A stretch of 8,832 nt of DNA from an uncultured Bacteroidia bacterium. Lineage in GTDB: Bacteria; Bacteroidota; Bacteroidia; Bacteroidales; UBA932. The DNA lies in the NCBI GenBank assembly GCA_902795785.1, contig CADBMK010000115.1, positions 1 to 8,832 on the forward strand. Direction: 5' to 3'. The notes under the pieces are model-generated. The model was given only the letters and a program-made list of their open reading frames with translations, had not been told where the DNA came from and searched no databases. How positions within the stretch are numbered: position 1 is the stretch's first letter; each line of letters begins with the position of its first letter. This document shows, piece after piece, positions 1 to 6,127 of the stretch. The translations under genes were made by a program, and so were the position numbers.

Positions 1-567
1 CCTGTGCACCTGCTCGCGGGAGGCCTCCGAGGTCACCCATCTGGAGTCCCCGTCGGATGTCGCTATCTTTCCGTCCAGAGTCTGGGCCACCTTCAGTGTC
101 ACCCAGGGGCTCTTCCGTGTGATATACGTAAGGAATACCCTGTTCTGCATCCGGATCCTGTCCTCAAGAAGTCCCGTCTCCACAACCACTCCGTGGCTCC
201 TCAGTATTTCGATTCCTTTTCCGCACACAAGCGGATTAGGATCTCCGAGACCCACCACTACGCGGGATATCCCCGCTTCAAGAAGGGCATCGGTGCAAGG
301 CGGCTGCTTGCCGTGATGGCAGCAGGGCTCCAGAGTCACATAGGCAGTTGCACCGGCAGGGTTCTCCCTGCAGTCCGCAAGGGCTTCCCTCTCGGCGTGC
401 AGACCTCCGTACCTACGGTGCCATCCCCTGCCGATGGCCCTGCCGTCCTTCACAATCACGCAGCCGACCACAGGATTCGGAGCCGCAAAGCCCCTCCCCC
501 TTTCCGCAAGGGCGACAGCCTCCTCCATGTAACGTATGTCAGTCTCTGACCAGTTATTTTCAATCAT
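1..567 (-). CDS. ribD: Riboflavin biosynthesis protein RibD (deaminase plus start of reductase domain), 3' end beyond the window
   Basis: Bifunctional cytosolic enzyme of riboflavin synthesis: it deaminates the pyrimidine intermediate formed from GTP by GTP cyclohydrolase II, then reduces its ribosyl side chain with NADPH. The 189 visible codons carry the whole zinc-dependent cytidine-deaminase-like domain: APNPVVGCVIV at about residues 28-39, HAE at 57-59, and the EPCCHHGKQPPC motif at 80-91, giving zinc ligands His57, Cys82 and Cys91 and proton shuttle Glu59. The reductase domain begins near residue 157 (WVTLKVAQTLDGKIA) and runs off the left edge; roughly 140 residues are missing by comparison with usual RibD length. 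The ATG at 567 is chosen because it lies 8 nt after the U-tract of the leader terminator, although the frame stays open further upstream. Expression is almost certainly controlled by the FMN riboswitch in its leader. Motifs are diagnostic, so the assignment is firm. Confidence 0.96.
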   Translation of the reverse strand, partial: MIENNWSETDIRYMEEAVALAERGRGFAAPNPVVGCVIVKDGRAIGRGWHRRYGGLHAEREALADCRENPAGATAYVTLEPCCHHGKQPPCTDALLEAGISRVVVGLGDPNPLVCGKGIEILRSHGVVVETGLLEDRIRMQNRVFLTYITRKSPWVTLKVAQTLDGKIATSDGDSRWVTSEASREQVHR

Positions 568-574
568 ATCTACA

Positions 575-608
575 CAAAAAAGCCCTGAGCACAATAAGTA
601 CTCAGGGC
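575..608 (-). terminator. Intrinsic terminator of the FMN riboswitch (expression platform)
   Basis: Read on the minus strand, GCCCTGAGTAC and GTGCTCAGGGC form an 11-bp stem (one G-U pair) around a TTATT loop, followed directly by six T residues (576-581). The ribD ATG at 567 follows 8 nt later. The hairpin lies between the FMN aptamer and the coding region, so it is read as the attenuator that stops transcription when FMN is abundant. Confidence 0.88.
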
Positions 609-675
609 GACGATATACTGATACAAATGTATTCACACAAACGAAACGGAGCTGTAAACTAAGGCTCCATTCCGT

Positions 676-799
676 CATATCCCGTCTTCCATCCGGACTT
701 TACCGTTGGTATCGGAGTTTCACCGATTCAGTCCCCGGTAACGGGGAGTCGCGGACTGTCACCGCCAGTAGGGAATTTCACCCTGCCCTGAAGAGATAT
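676..799 (-). promoter_or_regulatory. FMN riboswitch (RFN element)
   Basis: The minus strand shows the conserved RFN blocks in order: GGGCAGGGTGAAATTCCC, then ACTGGCGGTGACAGTCCGCGA, a CCCCGTTACCGGGG variable hairpin, ATCGGTGAAACTCCGAT, and ACCAACGGTAAAGTCCGGATG. These match the six-helix FMN aptamer. The closing helix P1 pairs ATATCTCTTC (790-799) with GAAGA (684-688) and GATAT (676-680) across a 3-nt bulge. It senses flavin mononucleotide and here precedes ribD, with a terminator between aptamer and gene, so FMN binding should reduce ribD transcription. Confidence 0.97.
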
Positions 800-813
800 T
801 CTATTATTTGCCA

Positions 814-844
814 CAAAGATATATGGTTTTTCCCGTTAATCAAA
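814..844 (-). promoter_or_regulatory. Bacteroidetes-type promoter for the FMN riboswitch and ribD
   Basis: On the minus strand TTTG (841-844) and TATCTTTG (814-821) are separated by exactly 19 nt, matching the Bacteroidetes sigma consensus (TTTG, 19-20 nt, TAnnTTTG). Transcription would begin near 805-808, just upstream of aptamer helix P1, the expected position for a riboswitch leader. Confidence 0.75.
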
Positions 845-856
845 ACACATCAAAAA

Positions 857-864
857 TATATTTG
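857..864 (+). promoter_or_regulatory. Possible -7 box of the promoter for the small secreted-protein gene
   Basis: TATATTTG matches the Bacteroidetes -7 consensus TAnnTTTG on the plus strand. It would start a transcript near 871 and give a leader of about 39 nt before the ATG at 910. No convincing -33 TTTG lies 19-21 nt upstream, so this is weaker than the divergent ribD promoter, with which it is almost back to back. Confidence 0.4.
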
Positions 865-909
865 GCCTGAGATTTGTCTTTCCGGCTATCGAAAATAGAT
901 TTTACACGT

Positions 910-1398
910 ATGAGAACTTTTACCATTCTCTTTGCAGGTCTGGCATTCAGTATTGCCGCTGCAGCTCAAACTTCTGACAGGATCTCCGGTGAAGGACACC
1001 CTGCCGGGACACACAAGATGATGACGGTACAGAAAGAGGCGCAGATGAAAGTCGACGCCATGACCGCCGAACTTCCTCTCTCCACCAAGCAGGTGAAGAA
1101 ACTCAAAAAGTTCTACGAGAAAGACATTCAGTACAGACGTGAACACTTCCAGATGAAAGGGGGCGCTCCGCGGCCAATCGCCTCCAACGAATCTGGCCAG
1201 CATCCGAGCCATCAGGGAGGCCAGCATATGGGCGGCGGTTTTTCCGGAGGGCCTGGAATAGATTTTGCCACGTTGAAGAAATACAACGCAAAGCAGGAGA
1301 AGAAACTCAGAAAAATCCTAGGCAACGAACTATACTCACAGTGGCGGTCACGCCACCCAAAAGAAAAGCTTGAGCTTCCGGAAGTCGAATTCAAATAA
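910..1398 (+). CDS. Small secreted Spy/CpxP-like (DUF4890-like) periplasmic protein
   Basis: A 162-residue exported protein of unknown function. Residues 1-20 form a typical signal peptide (MRTFTILFAG, then LAFSIAAAAQ) with likely signal peptidase I cleavage around residues 19-20. The mature part is very basic and probably helical. Its two helical segments carry LSTKQVKKLKKFYEKD at about 57-72 and FATLKKYNAKQEKKLRKILGNELYSQWR at about 119-146. This resembles the LTxxQ and IL..EqY..W repeats of small Spy/CpxP-like proteins common in Bacteroidetes. Between them lies a Gly/His/Ser-rich linker (about 92-116) rich in HxxG and GGG. The ATG at 910 is chosen because the signal peptide starts there; an in-frame TTG at 874 would only add residues before it. 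It is monocistronic, divergent from ribD, and ends at a strong terminator. The family call rests on pattern resemblance; a chaperone or stress role is inference. Confidence 0.75.
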   Translation: MRTFTILFAGLAFSIAAAAQTSDRISGEGHPAGTHKMMTVQKEAQMKVDAMTAELPLSTKQVKKLKKFYEKDIQYRREHFQMKGGAPRPIASNESGQHPSHQGGQHMGGGFSGGPGIDFATLKKYNAKQEKKLRKILGNELYSQWRSRHPKEKLELPEVEFK

Positions 1399-1403
1399 AA
1401 AAC

Positions 1404-1437
1404 AGCAGCCGTCGGCCTTTTCTGACCGACGGCTGTT
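1404..1437. terminator. Bidirectional intrinsic terminator between convergent genes
   Basis: AGCCGTCGG and CCGACGGCT form a 9-bp GC-rich stem, extendable to 12 bp (1404-1415 with 1426-1437, one G-U pair), around a 10-nt loop. It is followed by TTTATTT on the plus strand and, on the minus strand, by TTTTTTATTT. It lies 5 nt after the stop of the plus-strand gene and about 25 nt after the stop of the minus-strand ATPase gene, so it can serve both. Confidence 0.88.
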
Positions 1438-1461
1438 TATTTAAACCATAGGAATTCTCAG

Positions 1462-2583
1462 TTATAGACGTTCCAACCAACGGGAGAAAAATACGTTATA
1501 AACACAGTAGGAACTGCCGTCCAGGAACTTGGTTTCCAAGAGCAATTCCTTCTCCGTAAGGGAAGACAACACTCTGGATGCCGTTGAAGGAGCGCCAAGG
1601 TTATACTTCTGCAAAAAGGATGCACCTGTGGGCTCATTCACAACACCCTCCTTTGCAACGGCAATCAGATACTTCCACTGCCGTGGCGTAAGAAGAGAAC
1701 GTCTTTCAAGAAAAGTATCATTATTCTCTCTTAAGAAGGCTTCTGCCACCGACAATACATCCACGAGGCGGGCTTCATTTTGGACATTCGAGAAGACACG
1801 GTTACACATGGACTGTGTATAAAAAGTATGGCAACGGGTCCAGTTCAGAATAAAATCTACCGCCTCATCGGTGATATGCTTATTTTCTTTCTCAAACTGC
1901 TCTTTAATAAAATTAGCATATACATCCTTATCTATCTTATCCAAAGAATACAAAGTGGCGCTTTCATAAAAAGGGCTCTTCTCGTAGGTAAACATATCGG
2001 CCATAATGTGCTTACGACTACCGGAAAAGATAAACTGAACATTGGTAAGAGGCTGTATGTAAGTTCTAAGCAGGGCCTCCATGGACATACCCTCATATTC
2101 ACGAATCTGCTGGAATTCATCAATAGCCACAACGACCTTGGTAGGACGATGTTCAAGATAATCCAACAGGGTCTTCAATGAATATCTACGGTCAGCATCA
2201 GAGTCCATTGTAAAGGAAAACTTAGGTTCTCCGCTTAATGGATCCTGACTGATTACCGGTCTGAACCGGCCAAGAATATTCAAAAAAGATTTCACAAGGG
2301 ACTCTTTTTTCAACACTCTTGCGATGGCCTCAGTAAAAACGGCGAGGAAATCATCTACACTGTTGGTAGCATAGATATCCACGTAAAAGAGTTCAACCTC
2401 TTCCCTTTTCTCTGCCATTTTATCAAACACATGATAAATGAGCCCCGTTTTACCATATCTTCGAGGAGCAATAAGAGTAATATTCAATCCATTCTCGAGA
2501 AAACGGACCAGGTCTTCTGTCTCGTTTATTCTGTCACAGAAATAAGGATCCGGCGTATGTGGTATCAAATAAAATGGATTCAT
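1462..2583 (-). CDS. AAA/STAND-type ATP-binding protein with C-terminal winged helix
   Basis: A 373-residue cytosolic P-loop ATPase of the archaeal-type AAA / MNS-STAND group that is widespread in Bacteroidetes with no settled cellular role. Motifs seen: Walker A variant APRRYGKT at 39-46 (Lys45, Thr46), Walker B VVVAIDEF at 150-157 (Asp155, Glu156), and a sensor-like FIFSGSR at 184-190. A helical middle section follows, then a winged-helix-like region at about 296-348 (LTPRQWKYLIAVAKEG, then APSTASRVLSSLTEKELL). No signal peptide or membrane helix is present. The ATG at 2583 starts the MNPFYLIPHTPDPYFCDR segment typical of the family. It is a single gene with its own promoter and a palindrome upstream. 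Base composition differs from the PUL: 21 of 60 G+C in 1921-1980 and 23 of 60 in 2281-2340, against 36 of 60 in 4021-4080 (spot counts), which is compatible with separate acquisition. Lone ATPase, regulator and toxin- or defence-related roles all remain possible. Confidence 0.88.
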   Translation of the reverse strand: MNPFYLIPHTPDPYFCDRINETEDLVRFLENGLNITLIAPRRYGKTGLIYHVFDKMAEKREEVELFYVDIYATNSVDDFLAVFTEAIARVLKKESLVKSFLNILGRFRPVISQDPLSGEPKFSFTMDSDADRRYSLKTLLDYLEHRPTKVVVAIDEFQQIREYEGMSMEALLRTYIQPLTNVQFIFSGSRKHIMADMFTYEKSPFYESATLYSLDKIDKDVYANFIKEQFEKENKHITDEAVDFILNWTRCHTFYTQSMCNRVFSNVQNEARLVDVLSVAEAFLRENNDTFLERRSLLTPRQWKYLIAVAKEGVVNEPTGASFLQKYNLGAPSTASRVLSSLTEKELLLETKFLDGSSYCVYNVFFSRWLERL

Positions 2584-2599
2584 ATCTCAATCTTTTTCT

Positions 2600-2631
2600 C
2601 AAAGATATGTAAAATAAATCCATTTCGCAAA
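2600..2631 (-). promoter_or_regulatory. Bacteroidetes-type promoter of the ATPase gene
   Basis: On the minus strand TATCTTTG (2600-2607) is preceded, after 20 nt, by TTTG (2628-2631), matching the Bacteroidetes consensus. The start of transcription would fall near 2593, leaving a leader of only about 10 nt before the ATG at 2583. The -33 box lies inside the adjacent inverted repeat. Confidence 0.65.
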
Positions 2632-2657
2632 ATGCGAAACGCATTATGCGAAATGGA
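2619..2657. repeat. Near-perfect inverted repeat (18-bp arms, 3-nt loop), probable operator
   Basis: TCCATTTCGCAAAATGCG (2619-2636) and CGCATTATGCGAAATGGA (2640-2657) are inverted copies with a single mismatch (2630 against 2646), separated by AAA. Nested within are TTTCGCA-AAA-TGCGAAA (2623-2639) and CGCAT-T-ATGCG (2640-2650), suggesting two dimer-type binding sites. The repeat covers the predicted -33 box of the ATPase promoter, so a regulator bound here would block it. The same sequence could fold as a hairpin in the PUL transcript, but the following ATTTATTTTA is a poor U-tract. Confidence 0.8.
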
Positions 2658-2689
2658 AAAGAAATAAACTACAGTATTTAACTAAGGTA

Positions 2690-2715
2690 TTATACTACAG
2701 CGTTATACTACAGCG
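2690..2715. repeat. Perfect 13-bp tandem duplication spanning the GH3 stop codon
   Basis: TTATACTACAGCG occurs twice without a gap (2690-2702 and 2703-2715). The right copy contains the TAG stop of the GH3 gene and its last codons. A further partial copy, ACTACAG, lies at 2668-2674. It looks like a replication-slippage duplication at the end of the gene; no function is evident. Confidence 0.85.
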
Positions 2716-4921
2716 TCAAATTGATGCTGACGCGAAGATCCTCCGAAGAGGCTGCTGCGTGGAAGCGATAGATGCCTGAGGCACGCTTCCAGCCTTCTGT
2801 CGTCCACTGGGCAAGAGGATCGATTGAAGGGCGCAGGGCCTGGATGCGGATCTCCTGTGAACTGCCCGGATCAATGACGTCAGTCTTGCCGTAAGCGCAG
2901 AGCTCACGTACAGGCCGGCCTTCGGAAAGGGCCGGTTTCTCCACATAGATCTGAACCACCTCACGGCCAGGAACAGGACCTGTGTTCTTAACCGTAAGGA
3001 CAAAGTCCTTGCCATCAAACCTGAAGCCTGAATACTCGAAGGTGGTATAACTGAGGCCGAATCCGAAAGGATACAGAGGGCGAACGCCCGCTGTGGTGAA
3101 ATAACGGTAACCAACCATCAGGTCCTCCTCGTAGCGTACCACGTTCAACTCACCCTCCGATACACCGAAATTGCGTGATGAAGGGATATCGGAATAGTGC
3201 GATGCAAGGCTTACCGGGAGTTTGCCGGAAGGATTCACTGCACCGGAAAGGATATCGGTGATGGCATGGCCGGCTTCCTGACCTGGGAGCCATGCAAGAA
3301 GGATGGCATCCGAGAGCTCAGCAACTCCGGTAAGCTCAAGCGGAGCGCCCGTATTGAGGACTACAACCACTTTCTTGAAGTTGCTGCGGACATCCTTGAG
3401 AAGCTGCTTCTCCTCTGCCGAGAGGAAGTAATCTCCTTCTGCAGCGGAGAGGTCTCCGCCCTCACCTGACATACGGCCGATGGTTACCACTGCAAGGTCG
3501 GTCTCCCTGGCGGCGGCACGAACCTCGTCAATGGATACCTTCTTTTCAGAAGCTGTAGGCACAACCCAGAAGTATTCCTCAGGGAGAAGGGCTTTTTCCG
3601 CTGAAATATGGTTGCGATAAGCCTCCGCAAGAGGAGCGACCAGCTGGAAGCCGGCATCCTCAAGGCCCTTGTCGAGTGTAACCTTATATGCACGGTTTAC
3701 ATAACCTGAACCGGAGCCGCCCGGCTGGGTATCGTATCCGAAATTTCCAAAAAGAGCCACTTTTCCGCCGGTCTTGAGAGGAAGGACTCCGTCATTGTGA
3801 AGAAGGACCATACCCTCGGCGGCGATGCGGCGTGAAACAGCGGCATGGGCTTCAAGGTCAGGATCGTTCTTATACACAATACCCTGTGCGCGAGGCGTTT
3901 TGGCCACAATCTGAAGAATGCGCTTAACATTGGTATCAAGAACATCCATTGGAAGGGCGCCGCTCTTAACCGCCTCAAGGAGTTCCTCAATCTGATATGG
4001 TGTACCAGGCATAAGTAGGTCGTTGCCGGCCTTCATCTGCTCCACAGGATCGTCCGCTCCAAACCAGTCGCTCATGACGAAGCCGTCGAAGCCCCACTCG
4101 TTACGGAGTATGTCCGTCAGAAGCCAGCGGTCCTCGGAAGCATAAACGCCGTTGATCTTGTTATAGGAGCTCATCACAGTCCATGGCTGAGCCTCCTTGA
4201 CAGCAAGTTCGAAACCTCGGAAATAAAGTTCACGCAGGGCACGCTCGGAAATAATCTCGTTGATGCCGTTGCGGTAGAGTTCCTGGTTATTGGCTGCAAA
4301 GTGCTTGACTGAAGTGCCCACACCCTGGGACTGAACACCCTTGATGTAAGAAGCGGCTGTAATGCCGGCAACAAGCGGATCCTCGCTGTAATATTCAAAA
4401 TTGCGGCCCGTGAGAGGGTTACGCTGGAGGTTCATGCCCGGAGCAAGAAGTATGTCCACGCCATAACGGTGAGCCTCGTCTCCGATGGCTTCACCCACCT
4501 GCTCCACAGCCTCAGGGTCCCAGGACGAAGCCAGAAGAGTACCAGAAGGGAAAGCGGTGCAGAAGTAAGTTGCCTCGTCGCCATCACGGCGCGGATCTAT
4601 GCGGACTCCGGCAGGGCCGTCTGCATAGACAACGGCTGGAATACCAAGCCTCGGAACGGCATAACCGTCGCCGGCTGCACCAGGTACTTGATTGCGGGAT
4701 ACCACTGTATTCTCTCCTGAGCCCGGATAATCGGCGCGGTTCTTAACCCCTGGCGCCACCGGCGGAGGAGTTGCGATATCTGTGAAGGTTCCAACAACTG
4801 TGCGTACCTTCTCTTCTACTGTCATAGCATCCACCAACTTATCGACAGATGTCTTACCCAGTCTGGGAGTACATGCTGACAAAAGGATCAATGTTGCGAT
4901 AGCGTATTTTTTCATAATCAT
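2708..4921 (-). CDS. Glycoside hydrolase family 3 beta-glucosidase, lipoprotein
   Basis: A 737-residue exo-acting enzyme expected to remove terminal beta-linked glucose from oligosaccharides. Residues 1-17 form a lipoprotein signal ending in the lipobox LLSAC (Cys17). The GH3 N-terminal barrel spans about 30-340, with VVYADGPAGVR at 97-107, KHFAANNQ at 206-213 and the nucleophile Asp285 in GFVMSDWFG. The second domain (about 365-580) carries RMSGEGGD at 483-490, where Glu487 is the likely acid/base, and a PGGSGSG loop at 400-406. YPFGFGLSYTTFEY (617-630) leads into a C-terminal fibronectin III-like domain (about 638-735). All expected parts are present. The residues after Cys17 (TPRLGK) are not acidic, suggesting a periplasmic rather than surface lipoprotein. 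The ATG at 4921 overlaps the GH5 stop (ATGA); a second ATG at 4915 gives MKKYAIA and is equally plausible. Last gene of the PUL operon; xylosidase or other GH3 specificities cannot be excluded. Confidence 0.94.
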   Translation of the reverse strand: MIMKKYAIATLILLSACTPRLGKTSVDKLVDAMTVEEKVRTVVGTFTDIATPPPVAPGVKNRADYPGSGENTVVSRNQVPGAAGDGYAVPRLGIPAVVYADGPAGVRIDPRRDGDEATYFCTAFPSGTLLASSWDPEAVEQVGEAIGDEAHRYGVDILLAPGMNLQRNPLTGRNFEYYSEDPLVAGITAASYIKGVQSQGVGTSVKHFAANNQELYRNGINEIISERALRELYFRGFELAVKEAQPWTVMSSYNKINGVYASEDRWLLTDILRNEWGFDGFVMSDWFGADDPVEQMKAGNDLLMPGTPYQIEELLEAVKSGALPMDVLDTNVKRILQIVAKTPRAQGIVYKNDPDLEAHAAVSRRIAAEGMVLLHNDGVLPLKTGGKVALFGNFGYDTQPGGSGSGYVNRAYKVTLDKGLEDAGFQLVAPLAEAYRNHISAEKALLPEEYFWVVPTASEKKVSIDEVRAAARETDLAVVTIGRMSGEGGDLSAAEGDYFLSAEEKQLLKDVRSNFKKVVVVLNTGAPLELTGVAELSDAILLAWLPGQEAGHAITDILSGAVNPSGKLPVSLASHYSDIPSSRNFGVSEGELNVVRYEEDLMVGYRYFTTAGVRPLYPFGFGLSYTTFEYSGFRFDGKDFVLTVKNTGPVPGREVVQIYVEKPALSEGRPVRELCAYGKTDVIDPGSSQEIRIQALRPSIDPLAQWTTEGWKRASGIYRFHAAASSEDLRVSINLTL

Positions 4922-6126
4922 TCAGTTATTTCTGCTTTACCTTTACGGATACCTTCCAGAATCCATGGGGCCCTTACCTTCATTCCTTTCCAACGGTCAA
5001 AGATGCCGAACATGTCCATTCCGTTTCCGAAACGGTTGTTGTCCCAGACAAAAGAGGAGAATCCTCTCTTACCGGCCTCGGACACGAAGGTCTTGCAATA
5101 ATAAGTCATATTTTCGTGGACAAGGGTCTGGTCGTGTCCTTTGCAATGGTCGGTCACTCCCCACTCCCCTATCATAATTCCCAGCCCCTGGCTTCCCCAG
5201 GTGGCAGCCACGGTGTCATAGAATCTGCGCATGGTTTCTTCGTCGCTCTCCGACGCTGGACCATACTGCCTGTACTGAGTCCCCCAGAAATCAAACGTAG
5301 CCTCACCTGCATAATCCCACGGATTATAGTAATGGAACTCCACTGTCATATAATCATTACCGTTTCCTTCCACATCGGCCGGAACGATGAAATCTCCGTT
5401 ATAAAGGCCGAAGTCAGGATTGCAGACATAAGTCTGGACAATGAGATTTCGCTTGAGGTTGTTGCCGCCAGTTGAGCGGACTATATCGATAAAGGTTTGG
5501 TTATAGGCGTTCTGCACTGCGAGATTCTCAGCTTCCGGCTTACCCCAGATGTCACGGACGTGCACTTCGTTTGTGCCCGCAAAGGCCAGACGTGAGTCAT
5601 AGGAAGAGAACTCGCTTGCGATATTGAACCACAGCAGGGCAAGTTTCTGGCAATTTTCATCCTTGTTTGCATAAACAGGACGGCTTTCCAGCCACTTGTC
5701 GTGATGGGTATTGATGACAACTTTCAGGTCCTGGTCAAGACACCAGTCCACAATCTCCCTGACGCGCGCCATCCACTCTTTGTCCACAGTCATGGCGCGT
5801 TCATTTGATATATGGCTCTGCCAGCGCACAGGAATACGGACGGCATTGAAACCGGCCTCCTTGATGGAACGGATCATACGTTTAGTCACCTTCGGATTTC
5901 CCCATGCGGTTTCCGCATTAATTGCTCCTTCAGGATTTCCTATGGCCACAGACTCTACGTCCATGCCCGGAACGCTGCATTCCAGCTGGTTTCCAAGATT
6001 CCAGCCTACCACTCCCCTGTTCCACTCACGGGCAGTCGTCCAGCCGGGTTCCTGGCCCTGTGCCGGGGAGCTAGTCTGGCAGGCCACGATACCTGCCAGA
6101 AGAATCCCTGTAAAAATCTTTCTCAT
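4918..6126 (-). CDS. Glycoside hydrolase family 5 (probable endo-beta-glucanase or related endo-glycanase), lipoprotein
   Basis: A 402-residue predicted endo-acting enzyme cutting a beta-linked polysaccharide backbone. The lipoprotein signal is MRKIFTGILLAGIVAC (Cys16). The GH5 barrel covers the rest: VGWNLGNQLE (40-49), a motif reminiscent of subfamily GH5_4; VRIPVRW (96-102); NTHHD (139-143); the acid/base Glu187 in FAGTNEVH; HYYNPWD (265-271); the nucleophile Glu321 in IMIGEWG; and FVWDNN with Trp361. Length is normal for a single-domain GH5, with no attached binding module. The acid/base motif reads NEV instead of the more usual NEP. Residues after the lipid cysteine (QTSSPAQG) lack the acidic cluster of surface-export signals. 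It starts 1 nt after the SGBP stop and overlaps the GH3 start, indicating coupled translation. Family is certain; the substrate (cellulose-type, mixed-linkage, xyloglucan or glucomannan) is not. Confidence 0.92.
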   Translation of the reverse strand: MRKIFTGILLAGIVACQTSSPAQGQEPGWTTAREWNRGVVGWNLGNQLECSVPGMDVESVAIGNPEGAINAETAWGNPKVTKRMIRSIKEAGFNAVRIPVRWQSHISNERAMTVDKEWMARVREIVDWCLDQDLKVVINTHHDKWLESRPVYANKDENCQKLALLWFNIASEFSSYDSRLAFAGTNEVHVRDIWGKPEAENLAVQNAYNQTFIDIVRSTGGNNLKRNLIVQTYVCNPDFGLYNGDFIVPADVEGNGNDYMTVEFHYYNPWDYAGEATFDFWGTQYRQYGPASESDEETMRRFYDTVAATWGSQGLGIMIGEWGVTDHCKGHDQTLVHENMTYYCKTFVSEAGKRGFSSFVWDNNRFGNGMDMFGIFDRWKGMKVRAPWILEGIRKGKAEITE

Positions 6127-6127
6127 C

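Noticed and set aside
4..549. Long plus-strand open frame of 181 codons at the left edge
   Set aside because: It is antisense to ribD, whose frame carries diagnostic deaminase motifs; the plus-strand translation shows no recognisable domain.
609..675. Small ORF or separate ncRNA between aptamer and terminator
   Set aside because: The segment holds only weak short hairpins (GGAGC/GCTCC and ATAC/GTAT) and fits the linker of a riboswitch expression platform.
874..909. TTG at 874 as start of the small secreted-protein gene
   Set aside because: It adds 12 residues before a standard signal peptide and would nearly coincide with the predicted transcription start; ATG at 910 fits better.
2619..2657. 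Inverted repeat read as an insertion-sequence end or CRISPR-like repeat
   Set aside because: Only one copy exists in the window, no transposase or spacer pattern is near, and it overlaps a good promoter match, so an operator is the better reading.
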